From NCBI GenBank assembly GCA_905221605.1, contig CAJNDS010002661.1, positions 185,001 through 226,000 of the forward strand: DNA of 41,000 nt, read 5' to 3'. The stretch is from Symbiodinium natans (lineage: Eukaryota > Sar > Dinophyceae > Suessiales > Symbiodiniaceae). A program made the position numbers and the translations under genes. The notes beneath the pieces are model-generated. The model did not search any database. It worked only from the letters and a program-made list of their open reading frames with translations, and was not told the DNA's origin. Positions 30,300-40,419 of the stretch are shown here, piece after piece (position 1 is the stretch's first letter; every line of letters begins with the position of its first letter).

Positions 30300-30680
30300 G
30301 CCCCGCTCTGACATGCCACGCAGCTGTTGTTGTCGACTTAATGCAGCTGACAGAACTCAGGTTTGTGACCGCACCCTGTCGATGCAGCCGGACTACATCA
30401 TGAGCACAACAACAAGCACAACAACAACACATCCACAGCCGCATCAACGGAAGTCTACTGTTCCATCCTGCCAGGTCGCTTGTGCACAACACCAAACTTG
30501 GCAATCTGGTCCCGAATTGGTAGACCTGATCAGCTTTGTCCTTGAAAGCCAGCAAACCTTGTGAGAGCTGATTCATTACACGGCCTGACGCAGCGAGGAT
30601 CTGCACAGCTTTCCTCGTCGCATCCTGCGCAAGGATTCGCAACAAAGGCACGTGTCGTTCATGGATCCGCCCTCAGCCGT
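30300..30680 (-). CDS. Possible exon, helical, unknown protein
   Basis: On the minus strand CTTGCGCAG|GATGCG precedes DATRKAVQILAASGRVMNQL and a donor CTCACAAG|GTTTGC follows (about 30630-30560). A further AG site precedes VYQFGTRLPSL. Another C-terminal-like frame with TAKYLDVPVAPKKARPA ends near 30101. The pieces could be exons of one minus-strand gene, but the joins are not resolved. From 30690 to 31500 several frames are open on both strands and none is supported. Confidence 0.25.
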
Positions 30681-31519
30681 CCCCGGGGCAGGACTGCCAC
30701 CATGTGCCCGGGACAAACCTCTCAGCTGCAACTGCAAAACTGCAAAATGCATGCAACAACATCAACGCCACAGGTGACAATAAGGATGATGATCACAATA
30801 ATAAGCATCTAAACGGCCCCCAAGATGCGCGGATGACCGCAAACGACGCAAGCAGGAACATCATCAGAGCCTCCAAACCTCCCTCAATCAAGGCCCCTTC
30901 AACGCCGAGTTTTCGAAGCTTCCCCCCCCCCCCCCTGCGCGCCGAGGGCTTGTTCAAAGCAAATTTGAGCATCATCGGGGGCTTGGAACCTCACCTCAAG
31001 GAAATGGAGGCCCCCCAATGATGCTGTGATCAACAGCATCAGCATCATTGGTGAGGCCTCAATGCTGAGCCCCAGCATGGCACGCGAGGCTTGTGAGGGG
31101 TTTTACGTGCTTCCTGGTGGATTTACAACAGCGACTCCCGGATCCTCTCTTCATGGCGGTTTTCACGGGTTTTTATCGGGTTCCATGATGATGTGAGATG
31201 GGCTTCATGCTGCTTGTTGTTCATGGTTTCTCGATGGTTTACTATGGGGGCTTTTGAAATTGCATTCGGCGGTTCTATGGCAATTCTCTGGGTTTACGAG
31301 GTGGTCAAAGGGTTTCTGACGTGTGCTTCTAGCATTTAACACACCCGTGCGCAAGGGGATTGAAAGAATGGGGCTGGCTGTTGGGCTCTTGTCCTTGCCT
31401 CCCTTCCTTGGCAGGGTCGGCCCCTGCCACTATAGGCCAATCACTATAAGAATAACGATACAAGTAAATACTAGTAGCAATGGCGATTGCAAAAATCATC
31501 TTGCCAAGGTTCTCTAATG

Positions 31520-31640
31520 ATAGAACAGTGCCCCCCCCTTATGGGGGTGGGGGGAGGGGGGTGGTCCGGAAATAGGTGGCCCGTGTATTTCGTTTTTTTA
31601 AGGTTTGGGGGGGGGAGGGGGACTGTAGCAAGGCATGTTC
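31520..31640 (+). repeat. Short repeat sharing CCGGAAATAGGTGGC with 32160-32300
   Basis: Shared words in the two places are ATAGAAC, CCGGAAATAGGTGGC, TTTTTAAGG before a G-run, and ACTGTAGCAA. Long G- or C-runs separate them. The order differs between copies. The two copies flank the inverted repeat at 31805-31972. Confidence 0.55.
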
Positions 31641-31804
31641 TCTCAGAAAGGCACTCGGAAAGAAACCATTTTAGCGCGAGCTGTCTTCGCCGGCGTCTGT
31701 GTCTGCTGCGTGTCTGATTTGAAACCTCGATCCTGAGTGTACGTTTCATGGCCAAGTTGAGTTTGTGAAGTGTGGCCTCGGGAGCGTTGCTCGCCCAACG
31801 TGGC

Positions 31805-31972
31805 TAGGCACAGCCCACGTGTGAGAGTTTGTCCTTTTTGTGTCTGTTCCTGAACCTACAACACGGCGGCCGGTGAAATTCGCAAGACCTCAATGAGTTT
31901 CACCCGCCATCGTGTTGCAGCAGGTTCTGGAACAGACAAAAGGGAGAAGCTGTCACATGTGGGCCGTGCCTA
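31805..31972. repeat. Inverted repeat, 74-bp arms, 19-bp loop
   Basis: The left arm 31805-31878 and the right arm 31898-31972 are imperfect reverse complements. From the outside inward both contain TAGGCAC.GCCCAC.TGTGA, then TTTTGT..TCTGTTCC.GAACCT and CAACACG..GGCGG..GGTGAAA. They are separated by a 19-base loop. A transcript of either strand could fold into a long hairpin with several bulges. Similarity appears to fade beyond the outer TAGGCAC. The structure fits a foldback or MITE-type element; no coding frame is involved. Confidence 0.75.
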
Positions 31973-32159
31973 TCCGCCCCAAAACCCCCTCGCCCTCGAG
32001 ACTGTAGCGCGCAAGAGGCCCTGCCCTTTATGACCCACCCCAAACCCCCGCCCTCGCCGCCTGTTTCTGGCATTTTCTGTCTGTCTGTGGGACCCATGAG
32101 TTGAGCTCTACATCCCATGCTGTTTGTTTAACATGACAGGCAGCCCCATAACTTAAGTT

Positions 32160-32300
32160 AAACGATCATTCCCCGCTTATTTTTTTAACCCCCCCCCACT
32201 GTAGCAAAATAAGCGGCCGGGAAGCCCGGAAATAGGTGGCAGTGGGGGTAACCCCCCACTCATTCCCAGATTTTTAAGGGGGGGGCCGTGATAGAACCAA
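32160..32300 (+). repeat. Second copy of the CCGGAAATAGGTGGC repeat
   Basis: See 31520-31640. This copy has CCCCCCCCCACTGTAGCAAAA, CCGGAAATAGGTGGC, a GGGGGTAACCCCCC palindrome and TTTTTAAGGGGGGG followed by GTGATAGAACC. From 32301 to 33110 no gene is supported; telomere-like AAACCCTAAACCCTGGACCC sits at about 32935-32962. Confidence 0.5.
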
Positions 32301-33114
32301 TGACAACAATGCGCGCCTGCGTACACATCAGTGGCATGGTGCGCAAGATAAGCGCCGGGCTCCGGCGCTGCTGCGTTCATTTGTGCTGCAGAACTGTTGG
32401 GGGCCAGAAGTCGGAGATGCTTGGGGGCCAAAGGCTTGACAGTAGCGGCTTCAGAACAGACGAAGTACCACAAGGAGCATCAGAGCCATGCAACGCTGGT
32501 TCTCCAGGTCAACATGTCGTATGCCCGCATTTGCACCGACTTTTGAACGCTGTGGGGACTACACTCAAAGATTGCACTGTTGGCAGTCATGCACCTATCC
32601 TGCCGTTTGGCTGGGCGTGACAAACTTCGGCAGTCGGATTTGAGCCTCATACATCTGCCTGCGAAGAACTCACCACGACTTTGTCGCTGAGGGGCGGCCT
32701 TTGCCTGCAAAACCTTACAGTCGGGACTGCCATGACCCCAGCCGACTGATGCCCGCATCGCAGCTTACACTTCCGGCCACTCCGGGTACTCCGTGCCTGG
32801 TCCTGCTTGAGGTAAGTTGGGTTGCGCCGCGGTGGCCTACGGTCACATCACCAATTGAAGTGGCAACTGTGCGAATAGCGGTGGAGGCTGCAGCGCTAAA
32901 CCCTTCTGCAGCGAGGCTCGTATGCCAGCAGCCCGAAACCCTAAACCCTGGACCCTGAGCCCTGAGCCGCGGTCAGGTTTTGAGGGGAGGTTTCGGGGGC
33001 TTCCGAGCAGAGAGGAGTGCAGAATTTAGGCTTTCTAGCTGCTTTATTTGGGCATTGTCGCAAGCCTTGCCGCGTAATGCCTGACAGAATTCACTCCACC
33101 AGAGAAAAGTAATG

Positions 33115-33430
33115 TTTGGTTTCAGTTGGGTCAGGGGGGCGAGCCGATAGGCTACTCTCTGTGAGGCTGGGGCTCAGGGGGGTTGCGGCTTGAGTCCATT
33201 TGAGGTTTCTTTTTCCCGCCTCAAAACGTTTTCGGGTTCAATGCTTTTGAGGTTTGGGGCTGGCTGGAGGAGGCATCCGCAGGCGCCGCCCCCAACACTT
33301 CTGGATTCTCCGCGCTCCCTGGCCCCAGCACATCCTACGTAGACTTCGATCTTTAGGCACTTTGCGCGTGTGTGGCCCGCTTAACCCGGCAACCCTTCTC
33401 AACTTCAAACGTTAAACCCTAAACCAAGGT
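33115..33430 (+). repeat. Diverged ~0.3-kb repeat, copy 2, with telomere-like end
   Basis: Partner of 26990-27320 in the same orientation. It ends with CAAACGTTAAACCCTAAACC. Between 33431 and 33830 two frames are open on the plus strand, but I see no splice or domain support. Confidence 0.65.
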
Positions 33431-34744
33431 TGACTTGGTAAGGCTTGGAGAACAGCAAGGTGCACACCGACTCATTCCGACAAAATCATGGCTGGGAATG
33501 TCATCAAGGCACCCTTGACCCCAGGGTTGCGCGAACTGACATGTTCAAAAGAGAGCACCAGCGAGTGCCGCGATTGTTCTTGCATGTGTACCGCGTGTGG
33601 TGGCCTGGCTCTTGGAAGAGTACTTGCTGTTGTGGCCATGACCGTGCACGTACCGTCGCCGTGGGAGTTTTACCTACCATCGTGGCCGCCTGGTTTTTGG
33701 AGTTGCAATGAACATCGCATCAAGCCATGCCACTAGTCCAGGTCTTGTTCATGTGAGCATTGAAGCTCTTTCCCTTTTTGACACCTGCAAAACAAGCAAA
33801 AGCACAAAGGCAACGAAGTCCTCATGGCCGGGATTTGGCAGAAGATGCTTCCACAGAAATATGTGAGAAAAACTGAAAGTGCTGGGCCTGGAGAGGCTTC
33901 TTCGTTTCAGTCTTCATTTGTCCAGCTACCATCCTGCCCATCAGCAAGAACTCAAAAAGCTGCGAAGGGGGCAGGTCAGCCGAGATCACGCGGCCGATAA
34001 GTTTCGGACAAACCCCGTGACGTGTGCATTGGTGCCTGAGATGCAAAGCCACCACTATCAGCCTCAATGGCAGAGATAAGAGGTAATGCCAAGCGCCGCA
34101 GAAGCATGCACAAGGCTTTGCTTGATTCTGTCCCCTCCTCTTGCACGTGGAACCTCCTGACTTCGAGGCATTGGCCAACACGAACCTGTGCCATCTCCTC
34201 GAGGCTGAAGCTCGCCTTCAACACGGACTTGATCGATTCACTCCCATGTGGCTCAAGGTCATGGGCTTTCTTTTGGGGGTGTTCTTGGTGCTACCAATGT
34301 TCCAGGCCGAACCACTCGAGAGCCGCGCTGCCCAGAAGTTCGCGTGGCCCCTCCATCGCCCTATTTTCGGAATCCTAGACCCTCAACCCGAAACCCTACA
34401 CCCAAAATGAGTTCAGCAAACCTTGCCGCGAGAGCCCGGCCCCAGCCTCCAACCAGTGGTCCTTTGCCTAAGTTTGCTCCTTTCGGGGGGGTTTACGAAG
34501 GGGGTACCTTCTTGGGGACGATTTGGGAGTCACCATATCATGTGCCCACAAAGCCGATACAGAAAGCTCGCAGCTGCCACGTCACCGCGAGCACTGTGCG
34601 GACATTCCAACTTGCACACAGACATGTTTTGAAGTCTTGTGTGCCCTGCCTCGTCTTCACCAGCCTGCGATGGAGACATTGCGACGTTTCCCTGAAAGGG
34701 TTGAAACTCCACTGTCTTCTTGCGATGGAAATCTTCATCTTCAG

Positions 34745-35511
34745 GCTAAGGCATGCTGCGGATACGAGGGACATGGCTGCCACAGAATTTTTGGGGGCCT
34801 CCAAACACTTGACTCACGTCATCGCTGGGCCCGCCTCAACGACTCGGGCGCAATGCGCTGCAAGGTGACGCAGCCCAGACACCAGCATCTTGCGTGAGGC
34901 GCTCTCCACTCTGGAAATCAGCAGGTATGATTTGCGGGTTATTTGGAGAATCGGGCCCTGGCGACGCTCTTTGGGCACAGTCGGCCACCTCATCATGAGA
35001 CACCGGCCAGCCCTGTCCACGTGTTCACAGAGCAAAGGTGCAGCAACTGAGAATGGTGGCCACTGGAAGCTTCCGAAACCATTTGACTGGGCATGCGCCT
35101 CTGGTGAGTCTGGTGCGCATGTGCTTGCCGGGTCGGATTTCGGCCTCAGGACTGGAAGCAAGCAAAGAAATATTTTTTCTTGAAGCGCAACTCACTTGCG
35201 CAGCCCGACGCACGTCGCCGGCATCTCCATTCTGCAGGCCCGCCTTGCCTGCAAACAGGTACTCATGTTTCCAATTGACGATGGGCACAGCCGAAAGCTG
35301 TCAGACCTGCCCAGTGCTTGCTTTTTCCGGAACAGGAATAGGAAGGATTTTCACACCATGGGACGGGATGGGCCTAAGCGGCAGTCTAAGTCTGCATACA
35401 ATGCTCCAAGTATCCGTGGTCGTTTGCGATGACACGGCAATTGCACACGGCTGGTTTTCACAGCACGTGTTCCCATGGGTCTCAGTGAAAATGTCTGCGG
35501 AAACTGCGTAA
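34745..35511 (+). CDS. Exon chain of an unrecognised plus-strand gene, C-terminal part
   Basis: Five segments have good borders: 34745-34864, 34886-34924, 35031-35103, 35150-35258 and 35336-35511 (TAA). The last four join in phase (2, 0, 1) with GT-AG introns of 106, 46 and 77 nt. The first matches in phase too but leaves only 21 nt before the second, too short for an intron, so that join is doubtful. Segments contain KHLTHVIAGPASTTRAQCAA, REALSTLEISR, LRMVATGSFRNHLTGHAPL, DWKQAKKYFFLKRNSLAQP and RIFTPWDGMGLSGSLSLHTM. Possible upstream exons are 33880-33974 (ERLLRFSLHLSSYHPAHQQE) and 34168-34257 (HLLEAEARLQHGLDRFTPMW). The terminal exon is open in a second frame ending KRQSKSAYNAPSIRGRLR. The family is unknown. 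Minus-strand exon readings of the same area were weaker. Confidence 0.4.
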
Positions 35512-36876
35512 AGGAATGCATGCGTCGACCATGAAGAATGGCATCCAGGAAGGTAAAAGGCCGCCTCCCCCTGCTGAATCTTTAAAAAAACATGCCATTC
35601 TGCCTGCAAATTGAAGTTGAAACACAGCGCTCAACTCCGCATGGATTCCGGCCGTTCATGTATAGCTAGTGTAATGCGTTCACTGACTTGCAACTCCTAT
35701 TGTGTCAAGCTTTGCACATGTTCACGGCATCTCTTGGCATAATTTGGACTTGTCTGCTTATGCGAAATGCGCGGCATAAAACAGGTCAGATCGTCTGGAA
35801 CCGCTTCGAAGGTATCAAAGCCTCTGCTCACACGCAACCTGCAGACTCCAAACACATGAAGTTTGTACTGTTAGTCCTGTGCATATGAAGCCGGCTCGAA
35901 GGTAAGGAAACCTGAAAAACTGGGTGACTTCGTGTGCCTACCATATGTCTCGCAGGCTGCTCATCACATCGATCTGAAAAACTTAAGCATGTGTGATGCG
36001 CGACAGGCTAAGGGAAGCTGCCACAAACGACGTTCTCTTGCTCAAGCTTCTGGTGTGATGCTGTCAGACTCTCCCATTTTGGCATCTTTCCCGCGTGAAA
36101 CGTTGTGGACGCACATGGCATGACCGATGTATGGCTGTGCGCTCGCTTTGCGAACCTGAAGCGGTGCAAGGCAATAAACGTTTACACTTATACTGGTGCG
36201 CAAGTATGGTCCTGTGTGGTGTCGGCAATGTAGCAGTGAGCAGGAGCTCGAGCTGCAGTCTGCGGGCTATTCGACGTCGCATGGAATTTGCTGATGTTTC
36301 AACGTCTAACAGCCCACTTTGTCTCGTGCCGACTTGTTCCTTGAAACATATCTAAGTGCACGTCTGCGTGTGCACCTCGGGAGGCATCCCTCCTGCTAGG
36401 GGTGGCTGGGGTGGTATGGGCGGGGGCGGTCGGGTAGGTCGGGAACAAAAAACGACAAATTTCTGCGGCACTCATGTTGCCATTTTTATGCACAGCCTCA
36501 CCCGCGCTATGAGTTCGCACACGTTGGGGCTTGCACTGTATACATGAAATCGGGTGGACTGCGAAGCTTGTGTGCACGACCAGGCTGATTAATTAAGAGC
36601 TATTCTCTGTGTCGCGACTGGAATTTGCCAGACCTGAAGCTAGAGTGCGACAGGATTGAAAGTGAGTTTTTGTTTGCGTGTGCCTCTCCATGATTGTGTC
36701 TCACGCATTCATCATGCACAGACTCCTGACATCCTGACACGCACACCGCTCTATGAAGGTGCAATGAGCAAGCGGAAGCGGTCTTGGGCAGCGCCAAAGC
36801 AGCAAATTTGCGAATCCTTGTATTGCCTCTGTCCTGAAGAGCTCCATGATGCTCCATGTCTTCCTGACACGGCAGC
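35512..36876. other. No resolved gene; repeat copy at 35960-36023
   Basis: Apart from the 64-bp sequence shared with the left window edge I see no repeat array and no supported exon chain. Several 60-90 codon frames are open on plus (for example 36095-36355 and 36656-36880) without domain or splice support. 36400-36445 is G-rich. Confidence 0.35.
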
Positions 36877-37086
36877 ATGAAAGCAGGCGTGCAACTTGCT
36901 CACGTGGATAGCGACGTCACCTCAGAAGCCTCAGAAGGCAATCTGTCTTTGAACAGTATCTCGGCACTCTTGTGGAAGCATGATAGAAGCTGGAGTTCCA
37001 CACAGGGTCTCGACGTCTTGAGATTTCCGAAGTCCCTCCGCTTCCCGAGATCCTCCAAAGCAAAGGAGCTGAAAGCAGCATTGCAG
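36877..37086 (+). CDS. Possible first exon, 70 codons, unknown
   Basis: An ATG at 36877 opens MKAGVQLAHVDSDVTSEASE and continues through LDVLRFPKSLRFPRSSKAKE to KAALQ|GTCAGGGG at 37086/37087, a usable donor. The segment is polar with mixed charge. If real, the gene would then run antisense to the GNAT-like gene ending at 37141. No continuation is visible in that overlap. An AG acceptor (GATGAAAG) at the start also allows an internal exon. Confidence 0.25.
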
Positions 37087-37140
37087 GTCAGGGGCCGGTC
37101 ATGCTGCGTCCCAAAATGTCAAGGAGTGTTTTCAGCCGAT

Positions 37141-38034
37141 TTATGCAAGGTCCAGGCTCATGTATTTTACACGGCTGGCATCACTGTACAAGTGATGCCC
37201 GGCTTTCTCCCACACCGTCTTAGATACCCTGTTGAAGCCCTGGCGCTCATGCCAACGCAGGGCGCCGGGCATTGTCAGGTCCGCTGCGCTGAACAGCCTC
37301 GTCACGCCAATGGCCCTTGCCCAGCCGCACACGAACGCCAGCATCTGCCACCCTCCTCCGGGCTCATGCGAGACGATGTAGTTGAGAAGGGCCGTGATGC
37401 CACCCTCTCCCTCTGCCAAGGCCACCACCGCGGCACCCTTCATGAAGCCAGCGTCCTCCCACGTGGCGACAAAGCTTCGGAAGTTCGTCGCAGTGAGGCC
37501 CAGGGCGCGACAGATACTTTCCCTGCTGCCCCGTGCCTGCTGACCGCCGAAGCCCCCGGGATGGATCATTACAAGGAAAGCTCGGATGAGAAGGCTGCGC
37601 TCAGCACCCCAAGTGCGCATCAGGCGCACACCATTCACGCTGGCAGGCAGCTGTGGCTCCAACATCAAATCTGCCAGTGAATCAGGCATGTCACCATCAG
37701 AACCGGAGCTGTCTGAGAGGACATTGTCGCAGTCAGTTGCCGTGGCATCATTGCCAGCGATGAGGGAGGCTAGGAAGGTGCGTTCAATTGCCAAAAAAGT
37801 GTGCTGCATCTCCTCGGACTCTTTCTCGAGCCCGTCGATCTCTTTCTCGAGGCCATCGATCTTGATCATGAGATCTTCGCCAGCTAGTGGAATTTCCGGT
37901 GTGGCCATGTGGAGGTTGATGCCAGCACGTGATGTCTTGACAAGCAGTGTCACGATCAAAGCCACGCTGATCACGAGCCCCATCTCCCACAGCAGCCTCC
38001 GAGACTCACGGCAAAGACTTGTAGTGCAGGGCAT
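37141..38034 (-). CDS. Membrane-anchored protein with GNAT-like C-terminus, intronless
   Basis: An ATG at 38034 opens 297 codons; the frame is open further upstream but without another ATG, only TTG. A hydrophobic segment at about 16-34 (MGLVISVALIVTLLVKTS) should anchor the protein. It is followed by a coiled coil with a duplicated heptad-like unit, KIDGLEKEIDGLEKE. An acidic Ser/Asp linker (SDSSGSDGDMPDSLADL) comes next. The segment SRESICRALGLTATNFRSF precedes the last 90 residues, which follow the GNAT fold pattern. That region has GGGWQMLAFVCGWARAIGV as the acetyl-CoA loop and helix region, TRLFSAAD as a strand, and ALRWHERQGFNRV as the typical aromatic-xx-GF end motif. A GNAT would transfer acetyl from acetyl-CoA to an amine; the glycine loop is atypical. 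The absence of introns suggests retroposition. Substrate unknown. Confidence 0.55.
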   Translation of the reverse strand: MPCTTSLCRESRRLLWEMGLVISVALIVTLLVKTSRAGINLHMATPEIPLAGEDLMIKIDGLEKEIDGLEKESEEMQHTFLAIERTFLASLIAGNDATATDCDNVLSDSSGSDGDMPDSLADLMLEPQLPASVNGVRLMRTWGAERSLLIRAFLVMIHPGGFGGQQARGSRESICRALGLTATNFRSFVATWEDAGFMKGAAVVALAEGEGGITALLNYIVSHEPGGGWQMLAFVCGWARAIGVTRLFSAADLTMPGALRWHERQGFNRVSKTVWEKAGHHLYSDASRVKYMSLDLA

Positions 38035-38473
38035 CGGAAGACTTGCTGGTTTATTGCGCTGGTCCGTGTGGAGAGCGCCTGCACCCGCGCAAAAAAAAAA
38101 AAGGACAGGTTCTGTCAACAACAGCGGCCATACTCTTGCACACCAGACGCCGTGGCTGCACGGGCCTTCTCAGGCCGCTTAAAATTGCGTGTGCTGCTGA
38201 ATGTTGTGCTACCTGGGGCCTGGAAGCTCTAGCGCCTGCTGTCCTGAGCAGGTCGTCACATGATGCACCCCAATGTGTCCTTGAAATCGATCAACCCCAC
38301 CTGTCGGGCGGAGGCTCCAAAGCTCGTTGTGAGGTTGCAGACAAAGGCAAAGGAAGGTCATGCTGCTATAGTGTTTGAAGAATTTCACATGCCCCCGGTA
38401 TGAGGCATTGCTTAGAAACCTCAAAAATCGTTGAAAGGCTGCACGAGGAAGATCATGCAGGCTGTCGTAGAAA

Positions 38474-38504
38474 GGCGGCCGTACTGGAGAATGCGCTGCT
38501 AGCC
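38474..38504 (+). repeat. Left flank sequence duplicated at 40556-40587
   Basis: GGCGGCCGTACTGGAGAATG continues as CGCTGCTAGCC. It nearly repeats at 40556-40587, with three differences (CG to AC, one inserted T). A second shared word, GAGGCATTGC.TAG, lies at 38402 on the left and 40593 on the right, but on opposite sides of the first. The block between the two copies is almost entirely repeats. Confidence 0.6.
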
Positions 38505-38649
38505 TAAAGAATAGAGACTTTCACACGCGCTGGAAATTTTAAGGCATGGCTTAGCTTGAACACGCCTTCCGGTATGGCAGCCTGATCTTTCTCGGCCCTT
38601 GTCTGCAACCTCGCAACCTCCTCATACCAGGGCACATGTGAAGTTGTAT

Positions 38650-39165
38650 TTCGCAGATCCTGCCGAGCAGACGAGAAGAGCCACTATAAGATTAACATTC
38701 TTAAAACAAGCTTCGCCCGATCACCCAATTCAATTCCAGGGGAACGGTCCTGCTAAGCAGACGAGAAGAACCACTGTAAGATTAAGACTCTTAACACAAG
38801 CTTCGCCCGATCACCCAATTCAATACGATCAGAAACTTAATCATATGCTGGCTCTTCTCGTCTGCGTAGCAAGGACCGGAGCCTCCTCTGGAATTGAATT
38901 GGGTGATCGAGCGAAGCTTGTGTTAAGAGTCTTAATCTTATAGTGGCTCTTCTCGTCTGCTTAGCCGATTCCCCTGGATTCGAATTGGGTGATCGGGCGA
39001 AGCTTGTGTTAAAAGTTCTAATCTTATAGTGGCTCTTCTCGTCTGCTTAGCAGGACCGGAGCCTCTTCTGGAATTTAATCGGGTGATCGGGCGAAGCTTT
39101 AAGAATCTTAATCTTATAGTGGCTCTTTCGTCTGCTTAGCAGGACCGGAGCCTCCTCTGGAATTG
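38650..39165. repeat. ~95-bp repeat family in two orientations (inverted block)
   Basis: The unit reads GGCTCTTCTCGTCTGCTTAG, CAGGACCGGAGCCTCCTCTG, GAATTGAAT.GGGTGATCGG, GCGAAGCTTGTGTTAAGAGT and CTTAATCTTATAGT. Two units at about 38655-38825 are in the reverse orientation and three to four at 38850-39165 are forward. The turning point lies near 38840. The family continues at 39771-40020, after an array of a different repeat. Confidence 0.85.
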
Positions 39166-39185
39166 AATCGGGAGCACGAGCCAAA

Positions 39186-39773
39186 GCCATCAGCTGCCGC
39201 CGGCAGATGTTGGCCGACGCAATGTCGTTAGGGAGTTGTCGTAGTGCAGAGAACGCGAGATTGCAAAGGCCATCAACTGCCGCAGGCAGATATTGGGTGA
39301 CGCAACGTCGTTAGAGGATTATCGTAGCGTAGAGAACGCGAGGTCGCAAAGGCCGTCAGCTGCCGCAGGCAGATGTTGGCCGACGCAATATCGAATTGTC
39401 GTACAGCGCAGAGAATGCGAGATTTTCTAAAGCTCTCAGCTGCCGCAGGCAGATTTTGGCCGACGCAAGATCATCAGAGAATTGTCGTACAGCGCAGAGA
39501 ATGTGAGATTTTCTAAAGTCCTCAGCTGCAGCAGGCAGATTTTGGCCGACGCAAGATCATCAGAGAATTGTCGTATAGCGCAGAGAATGCGAGATTGCAA
39601 AAGTCGTCAGCTGCCGCAGGCAGGTGTTGGCCGATGCAATGTCGTTAGGGAGTTGTCGCAGCGCAGAGAATGCGAGATTGCAACGGCCATCAGCTGCCGC
39701 TGGCAGATGTTGACCGACGCAATGTCGTCAGGGAATTGTCGTGTAGTGCAGAAAATGCGAGATTGCAAAGTTC
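39186..39773 (+). repeat. ~83-bp tandem satellite, seven units
   Basis: Units begin GCCATCAGCTGCCGC and continue GGCAGATGTTGGCCGACGCA, ATGTCGTTAGGGAGTTGTCG, and GCAGAGAA.GCGAGATTGCAAAG. Units start near 39186, 39268, 39350 and so on; two or three have TTTTCTAAAG in place of TTGCAAAG. The array interrupts the ~95-bp family: that unit breaks off after GGAATTGAATCGG at about 39170 and restarts with TTCTTCTCGTCTG at 39771. Confidence 0.9.
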
Positions 39774-40020
39774 TTCTCGTCTGTTTAGCAGGACCGGAGC
39801 CTCCTCTGGAATTGAAGTGGGTGATCGGGCGAAGCTTGTGTTAAGAGTCTGAATCTTATAGTGGCTCTTCTCGTCTGCTTAGCAGGACCGGAGTGATCGG
39901 GCGAAGTTTTAAGAATCTTAATCTCATTCTGGCTCTTCTCCTCTGCTTAGCAGGACCGGAGCCTCCTCTGGAGTTGAATCGGGTGATCGGGCGAAGCTTG
40001 CGATCAGAATCACAATCGCA
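39771..40020 (+). repeat. ~95-bp repeat family resumes, about three units
   Basis: Same forward unit as 38850-39165, including GCTTAGCAGGACCGGAG and GATCGGGCGAAG. One unit is shortened to CGGAGTGATCGGGCGAAG. It is followed directly by the introner-like repeat at 40061. Confidence 0.85.
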
Positions 40021-40060
40021 TACTGGCTCTTCTTGCTTGGAGCCGACTTTGGCCTTCTTC

Positions 40061-40235
40061 GTGCGTTCCTGCCAAAGGGACGCACTGCCCGAAGCCCAAC
40101 AACACTCGAGGTAGAGTATGGAGATATAAGGCCCCAATGCAGTGCTTGAGTTTTCATGGTTGCTAGTTGAATTCCCATCCTTGCCAGCATCCAGAAAGCC
40201 AGACTGCCCCTCGGTGGCCAAAAACAGCCATGCGA
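40061..40235 (-). mobile_element. Second copy of the introner-like repeat
   Basis: Partner of 26482-26636. Shared sequence covers almost the whole TBC intron. This copy has two extra segments (CTCGAGGTAG at about 40108, and CATCCTTGCCAGCATCCAGA at about 40178 on plus). It lies at the end of the satellite block and is not inside a recognisable gene. Two further partial ends, CCCTCGGTGGCCAAA followed by GCCATGCGAGGG, occur at about 40280-40313 and 40385-40415. Confidence 0.6.
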
Positions 40236-40419
40236 AGGTGTTTCTTGCTGGGAAAGTTCCTCGATTCGCGCTGTCCTCACCCCTCGGTGGCCAAAAGAAG
40301 GCCATGCGAGGGCTTTCTCAAAAAGGTACACCCAAGCTTCAAGTGCATGTGCAAGATTGTCAGGGTCCTAAGAAACATTCCTCGGCCCCTCGGTGGCCAA
40401 ATAGCCATGCGAGGGTTTC

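Noticed and set aside
34251-34259. CCATGTGGCTCAAGG resembling the 3' end of the dinoflagellate spliced leader
   Set aside because: Only the last eight bases match well, the upstream half is absent, and the sequence lies inside a likely exon.
34805-35290. Minus-strand exon readings (for example IVNWKHEYLFAGKAGLQ and SRKMLVSGLRHLAAH)
   Set aside because: Individually plausible, but they do not join in phase, while four plus-strand exons over the same bases do.
39482-39844. 120-codon plus-strand frame with a repeated peptide
   Set aside because: Translation of the 83-bp satellite; units shift frame between copies.
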